The position numbers and the translations under genes were made by a program. A stretch of DNA of 12,527 nucleotides, from positions 1 to 12,527 of the forward strand of contig CAZAZQ010000034.1 in NCBI GenBank assembly GCA_964489705.1. Reading direction: 5' to 3'. Within the stretch, counting starts at the first letter, position 1. Each line of letters begins with the position of its first letter. Below the pieces are notes generated by a model, which was not told the origin of the DNA, made no database searches, and was given only the letters and a program-made list of their open reading frames with translations. The DNA comes from CAZAZQ01 sp964489705. GTDB taxonomy: Bacteria; Zixibacteria; MSB-5A5; GN15; FEB-12. This document shows positions 7,506 to 12,527 of the stretch, in pieces.

Positions 7506-7542
7506 GGCTTGAAGAAAAAACGGAATCTATATATTATTCCGC

Positions 7543-8415
7543 ATGTTCCTATCCCTGATAAAATTAGCCCGTCCCGTCCAATGGTTGAAGAACGGGATTA
7601 TCCTGCTGGCGCTCATTTTCGCCGGGGAATTGACCAACCCGAAAAAGGATGAGCTGGCTCTTTTTGCCATCGCCATCTTCTGCCTGCTTTCCTCAGCCGT
7701 GTACGTGTTCAACGACCTCATCGACAGAGAAGTCGACCGCAATCACCCCTTGAAAAAGAACCGCCCTATCGCCTCCGGCGAGGTTTCCGTCGGGACGGCG
7801 GGGGTAATGATATTTTTGCTCACGGCGATCGGTTTGACGGGGGCATGGCTTATCAACCTTGCTTTTTTCCTTACGGCGGTGACCTTTTTGGTGCTGAATC
7901 TCTTGTACACTCTCTGGTTGAAAAATATCGTCATCGTCGACGTCATGGCTGTGGCGCTCAGCTTCGTCATCCGCGCCTACGCCGGCGCCTTCGCCATCGA
8001 AGTCCCCGCTTCCAAGTGGATGCTGATTAATACCCTCCTGCTGGCGCTCTTCCTCGGCTTCGGGAAACGACGCCACGAGCTGGTCGCTCTGGAAGGGGGA
8101 GCGGTAGCGCATCGGAAAATTTTGGGGCAATACTCTCCTTACCTGCTCGATCAACTGATTGCCGTGGTGACCCCGTCGGTACTGGTCATGTACATGCTCT
8201 ACAGCTTTTCCCCGGAAGTTTCTCAAAAATTGGGGACGCAAAATCTTTTTGCGACGATTCCGTTTGTGGTTTACGGACTGTTCCGCTATCTGTATCTTAT
8301 TCATAAGGAAGAGAAGGGCGGCTCGCCGACAAGCGTGCTTATCGGCGACCTCCCCATTATGATAACCGTCTTTTTATGGCTGGTAACCTCAAGCGTGGTG
8401 TTGTATGTGTTATGA
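7543..8415 (+). CDS. UbiA-family prenyltransferase, decaprenyl-phosphate phosphoribosyltransferase-like
   Basis: 290 residues with about eight or nine membrane helices. The first Asp-rich motif NDLIDREVDRNHPLKKNRPIASG (about 57-79) matches UbiA enzymes that transfer phosphoribose to a polyprenyl phosphate, a step toward decaprenyl-phosphoryl sugars for envelope glycans; the N-terminal LARPVQWLKN fits that subgroup. The second motif area holds the basic FGKRRHEL segment (about 167-174) typical of these enzymes. Substrate is inferred from subgroup resemblance only. Context: it follows EpsI and its TGA overlaps the start of the lipoprotein gene (ATGA, 8412-8415), tying polyprenyl-linked chemistry to the sorting genes. 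No ribosome site precedes ATG 7543; a CGGAAT/ATTCCG hairpin (7521-7526 with 7536-7541) sits directly before it. Confidence 0.85.
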   Translation: MFLSLIKLARPVQWLKNGIILLALIFAGELTNPKKDELALFAIAIFCLLSSAVYVFNDLIDREVDRNHPLKKNRPIASGEVSVGTAGVMIFLLTAIGLTGAWLINLAFFLTAVTFLVLNLLYTLWLKNIVIVDVMAVALSFVIRAYAGAFAIEVPASKWMLINTLLLALFLGFGKRRHELVALEGGAVAHRKILGQYSPYLLDQLIAVVTPSVLVMYMLYSFSPEVSQKLGTQNLFATIPFVVYGLFRYLYLIHKEEKGGSPTSVLIGDLPIMITVFLWLVTSSVVLYVL

Positions 8416-9368
8416 GAAAAGGTAAGCTTTTACTGGTAAGCCTAAGTATAGCGTGTCTCGGCCTCGGAGTTATAAGCTCCTGCGGGAAAAAGGAAAAAGA
8501 ACCGACCTCCCAACAAAAACAAACGGTGGCGGAACCGCCGCTGGAAAAAGTTCCCTTTTACGCCGACCAGCTCCTGCCGGGAAAGGTCGATTCGCTCCAC
8601 TTGAAACCCATCGATAGTGCGCACAAAAACCTCTATGCCGACCTCAAAGCTCAGGCTGACTCACTTGCGCCGGAATACGCCCACTACAACATGGTAGGGC
8701 AAGTCCGGGAAAGTTATGAGGTGAACGGTGTGAAAGTTACCGCGGAAATTCTCCAATTCGCCACTCCGGAAGACGCTTATGGATACTATTCACAGCTTCG
8801 ACCTGACGGTGTCGCTCTCGGGGGTTTGGGGCTGGAATCGTTTGCTGACGGAAAAGTTCGTTACTTCACGCAAGGAGATATCGTCGTCGCTCTTACCGTT
8901 GAGAAAGCCGACTCCGCCGCTCTCGATGCCCAAGCCGTCTTAGGCAAAGAAATCAACACCCGCATTTCCAGCCCGCCGACCATGCCTCCTTTCTTCATGC
9001 TCTTCCCCATCGCCGATAAGATCGGTCTCACTACCAAGTACTACGCGCACGATTACCTCGGCATCAAAGGGTTGGACAAGGTGTACACCACCTCATACTT
9101 GATTGACGGCGATACGCTGGTACTGTTTCTCACCATGGACAAAAGCGGCTTGAAATTTTTGAAGCTGCAGGAGTATGCCCAAAATGTGGGAAAAGCCGAG
9201 GCAGCCCCGGCAACCATTCCATTCGAGGAGTTCTCGGTCGCTTTTGAAGATCCGCAACGCGGGAAAGTCGTCGCCGGTTTGGTGCGAAGCAAACTGGTCG
9301 GAGCCATCGGCTACGAGCGGCTCAAAAACGGGAGCTTTGTTTCCATGTGGGTCAAGGGGTTACGGTAA
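8412..9368 (+). CDS. Predicted lipoprotein, resembling DUF6599 proteins
   Basis: 318 residues from ATG 8412, chosen because it overlaps the preceding stop (ATGA) and puts a lipoprotein signal at the very start: MRKGK, a hydrophobic stretch, then the lipobox ISSC with Cys24 as lipid site. An in-frame ATG at 8376 would spoil this signal. Then comes a Lys/Glu/Gln-rich linker (25-45) and a soluble region with VRESYEVNGVKVTAEILQFATPEDAYGYYSQLRP (about 97-130), which resembles DUF6599-type proteins. Two similar half-domains seem likely. The protein is expected to sit in the outer or inner membrane facing the periplasm. Function unknown; its place as last gene of the exosortase cluster suggests a helper role in envelope export. 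Confidence 0.75.
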   Translation: MRKGKLLLVSLSIACLGLGVISSCGKKEKEPTSQQKQTVAEPPLEKVPFYADQLLPGKVDSLHLKPIDSAHKNLYADLKAQADSLAPEYAHYNMVGQVRESYEVNGVKVTAEILQFATPEDAYGYYSQLRPDGVALGGLGLESFADGKVRYFTQGDIVVALTVEKADSAALDAQAVLGKEINTRISSPPTMPPFFMLFPIADKIGLTTKYYAHDYLGIKGLDKVYTTSYLIDGDTLVLFLTMDKSGLKFLKLQEYAQNVGKAEAAPATIPFEEFSVAFEDPQRGKVVAGLVRSKLVGAIGYERLKNGSFVSMWVKGLR

Positions 9369-9398
9369 GTCAGGCGCTTCCTTCCAAACTTTTCAAAA

Positions 9399-9420
9399 GT
9401 CCCTTCATTTATAAGGGGAC
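9399..9420 (+). terminator. Weak terminator-like hairpin after the exosortase cluster
   Basis: GTCCCTT (9399-9405) pairs with AAGGGGAC (9413-9420) with one bulged G, about 30 nt after the lipoprotein stop. No T run follows. It overlaps a small palindrome ACTTTTCAAAAGT (9388-9400). Confidence 0.3.
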
Positions 9421-9461
9421 ATAATCACTCCACTCAATCGATAAAAAGGTGGATTTTCCGC

Positions 9462-9490
9462 TTGACACGGCGAAAGCGGAGCACTATATT
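9462..9490 (+). promoter_or_regulatory. Promoter of Lnt-like gene, copy A
   Basis: TTGACA (9462-9467), 17 nt, TATATT (9485-9490). The upstream box AAAAAGGT (9443-9450) followed by 10 nt and CTTGACA recurs with identical spacing at copy B. The predicted transcript start near 9497 leaves a leader of about 237 nt. Confidence 0.75.
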
Positions 9491-9496
9491 TTATTA

Positions 9497-9733
9497 ACAA
9501 AAAAGCAGGCATCTATTGGTTGGTTTGTTAGTGGTGGGGAATATTTTTACAACGCGTCCTTACACAGTTCCACCCGAGAAAAATTCTTAAACCGTCACAT
9601 CCTTTGTGAGTGTCATAGGTACGGCTGAGCGGCTGTACCGAAGAAATGGGTGATACAACCGACGTGTCGTGGTACCCCCGCAATCCCAGGTCCCCGAGGG
9701 TCCTCCGAAGAAACGTCAAAATAAGAGGCAACG
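9497..9733 (+). ncRNA. Structured 5' leader RNA, copy A (candidate riboregulator)
   Basis: Untranslated leader between promoter and ATG 9734, unlike any riboswitch I recognise. Blocks shared in order with copy B: GGTGGGGA (9533-9540), CCACCCGAG (9570-9578), TGAGTGTC (9607-9614), GAAGAA (9640-9645), GACGT (9661-9665), GGTA (9671-9674), AGGTCCCC (9688-9695), ACGTCAAA (9713-9720). Possible helices: GGTGGGG (9533-9539) with TTCCACC (9568-9574); a 9-bp hairpin from GGTAC (9618) to GTACC (9639) with loop GAGC; GACGT (9661-9665) with ACGTC (9713-9717). CACCC (9571-9575) could instead pair with GGGTG (9648-9652), so a two-state fold is possible. Transcript ends are inferred. Confidence 0.6.
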
Positions 9734-10429
9734 ATGTCGCGGAATACTGCGACAAAATCGGCAGGGGTAAAAGCCTCCGGAACTCGGGCATTGGAAAACT
9801 TCGTATATGCCGGTAGTTCAGCGCTGTTTCTCTCAATCGTCCATCTTTACCCGGATTACTGGTTTTTCTCCTTCTTTGCGTTGGTTCCGTTCTTGGGCGC
9901 CCTCCTACGAGCGGGGAGAAATTCCCCTTCGGCGTTAGGCACAATTCTCGCCGTTTGCTATATGCTGGTCGTCAATTATGTGGAAGTATTCTCCTCTCCA
10001 CTCCTTTTCTTTGCCAAGCTTGCCGTCCTTGCCGGTGTCTTTTCCCTTTACGGACATATTCTCATCAACGTCAAACACCGCATCGGACTCAATGTCATTT
10101 TAATCGCCATACTCTGGCTTCCTCTCGAATACTTCCTCACTCACTATCTCGGATGGGAAGATCTTTTTGCGCTTTCCGCTCAGGAAAGCAGCCTGTTACT
10201 TCGCATCGGCTCCCTCTTCGGCATCCTGATGATAACTTTCATGATAGTAATCATTAACACTATCCTATTGCTCATCGTCCGAAGGGTTTGGCAGGCTTTA
10301 ACGACTCATAGATATTTTTCGTTGAAAAACGTTATTCGTTTTCTCTCTTTTTTCAAAGAGACACTTCTTCCAAGAGGTCGACACTATTTCCCCGATGTTC
10401 GTGACCCGCCGGAGGTAGGTACCACGTGA
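9734..10429 (+). CDS. Multi-spanning membrane protein resembling the membrane half of Lnt
   Basis: 231 residues, about six membrane helices, AAGAGG ribosome site at 9723-9728. The layout and phrases such as FALVPFLGALLRAG (about 48-61), WLPLEYFLTHYLG (about 127-139) and RIGSLFGILMITFMIVIINT (about 156-175) recall the N-terminal membrane region of apolipoprotein N-acyltransferase. The carbon-nitrogen hydrolase domain with the catalytic Glu-Lys-Cys triad is absent: after the last helix there are only some 50 basic and aromatic residues (to PPEVGTT). It cannot therefore acylate lipoproteins as Lnt does, and may be a scaffold, lipid-binding or immunity-like relative. A paralogue (roughly half identical by eye, one-residue length difference over 175 residues) begins at 12004. 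The gene sits between the exosortase cluster and a gene for a protein with a sorting tail. The Lnt relation is a visual judgement. Confidence 0.65.
   Translation: MSRNTATKSAGVKASGTRALENFVYAGSSALFLSIVHLYPDYWFFSFFALVPFLGALLRAGRNSPSALGTILAVCYMLVVNYVEVFSSPLLFFAKLAVLAGVFSLYGHILINVKHRIGLNVILIAILWLPLEYFLTHYLGWEDLFALSAQESSLLLRIGSLFGILMITFMIVIINTILLLIVRRVWQALTTHRYFSLKNVIRFLSFFKETLLPRGRHYFPDVRDPPEVGTT
9735..9754 (+). promoter_or_regulatory. Hairpin over the start codon, copy A
   Basis: TGTCGC (9735-9740) pairs with GCGACA (9749-9754) around an 8-nt loop, locking two bases of the start codon and the second codon. The same hairpin with a different loop occurs at copy B (12005-12024). It may hold back ribosome entry. 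Confidence 0.5.
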
Positions 10430-10508
10430 GTGAGCGTCTCCGAATATGTTCGGGAAGAGTACTCGGACGTTCAACAAATAATGAATCAATTTAGAAGGGA
10501 CTATTTCA

Positions 10509-11564
10509 ATGAAAAACGTAAAGCTTATTTCTATAGGACTCCTTCTCTCCGTTTTCCTGATAAGCGGAAATCTCTGGTCGGAGCAAGAAATTCCCCCCGA
10601 TAAAGGACTGAATTATCATCCGATCGAGTTCAGTACATTTTACGTAGATGACCTCACGGCGAGAGATAGGAACGCCAATCCTGCCGGAGGGGTCCAAGAC
10701 GCCGACCCGGGGCAAGTAATTTTCACCTCTTCAGGCGACATCCCCGGTCCGCCCAAGCCGAAAGACAGTGATTTCGATTACGATCCGGCAAACGAAACCG
10801 GCACGGCTGGGCTTCAGTTAGATGCGCTGGCAAACTCCGGCGATGCGTATTTCTGGATGGTAAAGCATAACACTGCCAAGCTGTTGGTCTCCTTCAAAGG
10901 AGACGAAGGAGAAACATGGGCCGTATGGTATGAGACACCAGCCGGCGTTCATGGCAAGATGTGGAGCCACAACGACTTGAGCAACCTTCCTCCCACGAAG
11001 GCGGCAGATCCGAACTTCGAAGATCTGGATGCTCTCGAAACGTACGGGCCTGGTGACAACGATGACGCCGACAATGCTTCCTACGAAGGCGACCCCGGCG
11101 ATTATTCCATATATCGGATAACGAACCCCACTGTTGGCTGGTTTCCGAAAAGCGATATTATAAGCGCGATAACAAATCTCGGTTGGACGGGGGTAGAAGG
11201 AAACGTCGATGTCGACGCCCTTATGGTGTCGGGTGCAGAAATCATCTTCAGCATCCGAGCCGAAGGCAACTGGGACGGCGGCGAACTTGTTGTTATGACC
11301 TTGGGAAACCCCGCTGGAGCAACATTCTTGAATCACGGCGGGCACTTGTGGAACACCGCCTTTGATATCCAAACCGCTTTTGGTGTTTCAACCGAAGAAG
11401 TCGATGCTATCGAAGCCTGGGGAGGTCCGGTTCCTCCGCCAAGCGGTGGAATAGGAAAAGTTCCCTCCCTCACAACCTGGGGCTTGTTCGTTCTCCTGCT
11501 GTTGCTCATCATATCCGGCGCCTATGTCATCTATCAACGAAAGAAAGGGATAATGCACGCATAA
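10509..11564 (+). CDS. Secreted protein with IPTL-CTERM-like sorting tail
   Basis: 351 residues with AGAAGG (10493-10498) before ATG 10509. Signal peptide at residues 1 to about 24 (MKNVKL, hydrophobic core, NLWS cleavage area). The body is acidic, rich in Asp, Gly and Trp with no Cys, with stretches such as GDNDDADNASYEGDPGDY that could bind calcium; no known enzyme domain was recognised. The C-terminus is the telling part: VPSLTTWG (318-325), a hydrophobic helix (326-342) and a basic end QRKKG. This matches the IPTLxxWG-CTERM sorting signal in order and spacing, with V-P-S-L in place of I-P-T-L. Such tails are substrates of exosortases, and an exosortase/EpsI pair lies 3.6 kb upstream. The gene starts 79 nt after the Lnt-like gene; a small CCGAA/TTCGG hairpin (10440-10453) lies in the gap, so co-transcription is likely. 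A hairpin follows the stop. Confidence 0.8.
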   Translation: MKNVKLISIGLLLSVFLISGNLWSEQEIPPDKGLNYHPIEFSTFYVDDLTARDRNANPAGGVQDADPGQVIFTSSGDIPGPPKPKDSDFDYDPANETGTAGLQLDALANSGDAYFWMVKHNTAKLLVSFKGDEGETWAVWYETPAGVHGKMWSHNDLSNLPPTKAADPNFEDLDALETYGPGDNDDADNASYEGDPGDYSIYRITNPTVGWFPKSDIISAITNLGWTGVEGNVDVDALMVSGAEIIFSIRAEGNWDGGELVVMTLGNPAGATFLNHGGHLWNTAFDIQTAFGVSTEEVDAIEAWGGPVPPPSGGIGKVPSLTTWGLFVLLLLLIISGAYVIYQRKKGIMHA

Positions 11565-11611
11565 ATCGCTTTCCTAAAGAAGGGTCTCCATTCATAGCGG
11601 TATCAGCTATC

Positions 11612-11640
11612 AAGGGGTTGGTGATAAGCGCCAACCCCTT
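11612..11640 (+). terminator. Strong hairpin after the sorting-tail gene
   Basis: AAGGGGTTGG (11612-11621) and CCAACCCCTT (11631-11640) form a perfect 10-bp stem with a 9-nt loop, 48 nt after the stop codon. Only TTT spans its end, so it is a poor U-tract terminator and may instead be a transcript-end or processing hairpin. Confidence 0.6.
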
Positions 11641-11721
11641 TGGTAAACGATCGATATTCCCAAAGCTCCCCCCTTTCTTATGACCTCGCTTCGAAAACAA
11701 ACAAAAAGGTCAACTTTTCAC

Positions 11722-11750
11722 TTGACAACGTCATCCCAATGTGATAAGCT
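11722..11750 (+). promoter_or_regulatory. Promoter of Lnt-like gene, copy B
   Basis: TTGACA (11722-11727), 17 nt, TAAGCT (11745-11750), a weaker -10 than copy A. AAAAAGGT (11703-11710) stands 10 nt before CTTGACA exactly as in copy A. The predicted start near 11757 gives a leader of about 247 nt. Confidence 0.6.
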
Positions 11751-11756
11751 TTTTAC

Positions 11757-12003
11757 AGCAGAGATTTACTGTTTGATGGTCAATGAGGTGGGGATGTCAG
11801 ACATCAGGGTATTTCGCAGCCATCCCATGCCATCAAAGTTAGTAGTAATGGTACTAACCGCCCGAGCGTAGTGGAATGAGTGTCGGTTGAAAAATCGACA
11901 TGAAGAAGTTACTACTGACGTTTGTTGGTAACCGGTTTTTCTTAAGCAGGTCCCCAAGGTTAATTCAACAGCACGTCAAATAACTGAATGAGGTGAGGTC
12001 TAT
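11757..12003 (+). ncRNA. Structured 5' leader RNA, copy B (candidate riboregulator)
   Basis: Blocks shared with copy A: GGTGGGGA (11787-11794), CCGCCCGAG (11858-11866), TGAGTGTC (11877-11884), GAAGAA (11902-11907), GACGT (11917-11921), GGTA (11927-11930), AGGTCCCC (11948-11955), ACGTCAAA (11973-11980). Helices seen: TTTGATGG (11772-11779) with CCATCAAA (11830-11837), enclosing GGGATG (11791-11796) with CATCCC (11821-11826); an 8-bp stem 11881-11888 with 11893-11900 closed by a GAAA tetraloop; GACGT with ACGTC (11973-11977). GTTAGTA (11838-11844) can pair locally with TACTAAC (11852-11858), or its longer form (11838-11849) with 11908-11919 over 12 bp including two G-U pairs. These last two exclude each other. 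Confidence 0.6.
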
Positions 12004-12527
12004 ATGTCGCAGAGGGCTGCGACGAAAGGCGACGGTGCGTTAGCTCGCATACACGTGTTGGAAAACCTTATCGGCGCCGGAAGTTCGGCATTGCTGTTGT
12101 CGATCGTCCATCTTTATCCGGCGTATTGGTATTTGTCGCTTTTTGCGCTGGTACCTTTTCTCAGCGTCGTGATGCGTGCTGGAAAGAAAGCGGCACTGTT
12201 GTTGGGCGCAGTTCTTGCTTCATGTTACGTACTGGCTGCTTATCTGCCGGAGCTCTGGATCTCTCCCGGGCAATTTCTGCTTGAGTTCACAGCTCTTAAC
12301 ATAATTTTCTCACTTTACGGCTTTACAATCAATCGCCTGAAGCGGCATATCGGCTTTAACGTCATTTTCGTTGCCGTTTTGTGGCTGCCGCTTGAATATG
12401 TGCTGAGTCATTATGTCGGATTAGAGCGGCTTTTCCTGCCCACAATGAGCGAAAACGGCTTCCTTCTCCGAATCGGCTCCTTGTTCGGCTTGTTGATAGT
12501 ATCCTTCGGGATTATCATTATCAACTC
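12004..12527 (+). CDS. Lnt-membrane-half-like protein, paralogue (partial, runs off the window)
   Basis: 174 codons are visible from ATG 12004, preceded by GAGGTGAGG (11989-11997); no stop is reached before the window ends. The protein starts MSQRAATKGDG and continues with LENLIGAGSSALLLSIVHLYP, FALVPFLSVVMRAG, FSLYG, WLPLEYVLSHYVG and LLRIGSLFGLLIVSFGIIIIN, each matching the protein encoded at 9734-10429 at the same position. Roughly half of the residues agree by eye. The first several membrane helices are present; whether it too lacks a nitrilase domain cannot be seen here. It has its own promoter and leader, so it is regulated separately from, but probably like, copy A. Confidence 0.75.
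   Translation, partial: MSQRAATKGDGALARIHVLENLIGAGSSALLLSIVHLYPAYWYLSLFALVPFLSVVMRAGKKAALLLGAVLASCYVLAAYLPELWISPGQFLLEFTALNIIFSLYGFTINRLKRHIGFNVIFVAVLWLPLEYVLSHYVGLERLFLPTMSENGFLLRIGSLFGLLIVSFGIIIIN
12005..12024 (+). promoter_or_regulatory. Hairpin over the start codon, copy B
   Basis: TGTCGC (12005-12010) pairs with GCGACG (12019-12024, one G-U pair) around an 8-nt loop whose sequence differs from copy A while loop length and stem are kept. Confidence 0.5.

Larger units (their letters stand above)
9443..10260 (+). repeat. Copy A of duplicated promoter-leader-gene unit
   Basis: This stretch is homologous, feature by feature, to 11703-12527: same upstream AAAAAGGT box 10 nt before CTTGACA, same 17-nt promoter spacer, a long leader with shared sequence blocks, the same start-codon hairpin, and a paralogous protein. 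Similarity was traced to the window end; copy B may extend further. The leaders have diverged strongly between blocks, so the duplication is old or the units were gained separately. Confidence 0.75.
11703..12527 (+). repeat. Copy B of duplicated promoter-leader-gene unit (cut by window end)
   Basis: Second copy of the unit described at 9443-10260, lying after the sorting-tail gene. Order and spacing of the box, promoter, leader blocks, start-codon hairpin and protein are kept. Whether another sorted protein gene follows it is outside the window. Confidence 0.75.

Noticed and set aside
9497..9733. Known riboswitch, group I/II intron or retron RNA
   Set aside because: The leader lacks the core motifs of the common riboswitch classes I can recall, has no reverse transcriptase or intron core nearby, and ends in a normal ribosome site and start codon.
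9528..9944. Minus-strand frame of 138 codons across leader A
   Set aside because: It runs antisense through the conserved leader and into the Lnt-like gene, its translation has no recognisable domain, and leader B does not keep an equivalent frame.
10430..10600. Continuation of the Lnt-like frame past its TGA at 10427-10429
   Set aside because: The frame stays open for some 55 codons but runs into the out-of-frame start of the next gene, has no domain and does not resemble a nitrilase.

Overview
The window reads like a chromosomal segment of an uncultured Gram-negative bacterium of the FCB / candidate-phylum type (Zixibacteria-like is my best guess). This is an inference from the protein styles: secreted proteins ending in dockerin repeats with GGPPPPC tails, thrombospondin type 3 repeats, a DUF5683-like protein, an exosortase with a separate EpsI protein, and an IPTL-CTERM-like sorting tail. 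No rRNA, tRNA, CRISPR array, transposase or phage gene was seen.

Layout. 1-242: no gene, two adjacent hairpins. 243-1412 (+): a CPA2/Kef-type cation:proton antiporter whose usual paired transport aspartates read Asn-Asn. 1490-2554 (-): a secreted dockerin protein. 2555-2849: back-to-back promoters. 2850-4241 (+): a secreted TSP3/dockerin protein cut by one in-frame TGA. 4301-5867 (-): a lipid-kinase-like gene followed by an overlapping DUF5683-like gene. 5998-9368 (+): a compact run of exosortase, EpsI, UbiA-family prenyltransferase and a lipoprotein, with two ATGA overlaps.

9443-12527 is the most unusual part. A unit made of a conserved upstream box, a TTGACA promoter, a structured leader of about 240 nt and a small multi-spanning membrane protein gene occurs twice (about 9443-10260 and 11703-12527, the second cut by the window end). 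The protein resembles only the membrane half of apolipoprotein N-acyltransferase (Lnt), without the nitrilase domain. Between the two units lies a secreted protein with a VPSLTTWG sorting tail, a plausible substrate of the exosortase.

The two leaders differ over much of their length but keep the same short blocks in the same order, a hairpin of different sequence at the same place, a GACGT/ACGTC pairing, and a hairpin over the start codon. I read this as a candidate undescribed cis-regulatory RNA family controlling Lnt-like membrane proteins that may serve envelope-protein sorting. The RNA similarity is seen in the sequence; the functional link to the exosortase is inference from position.
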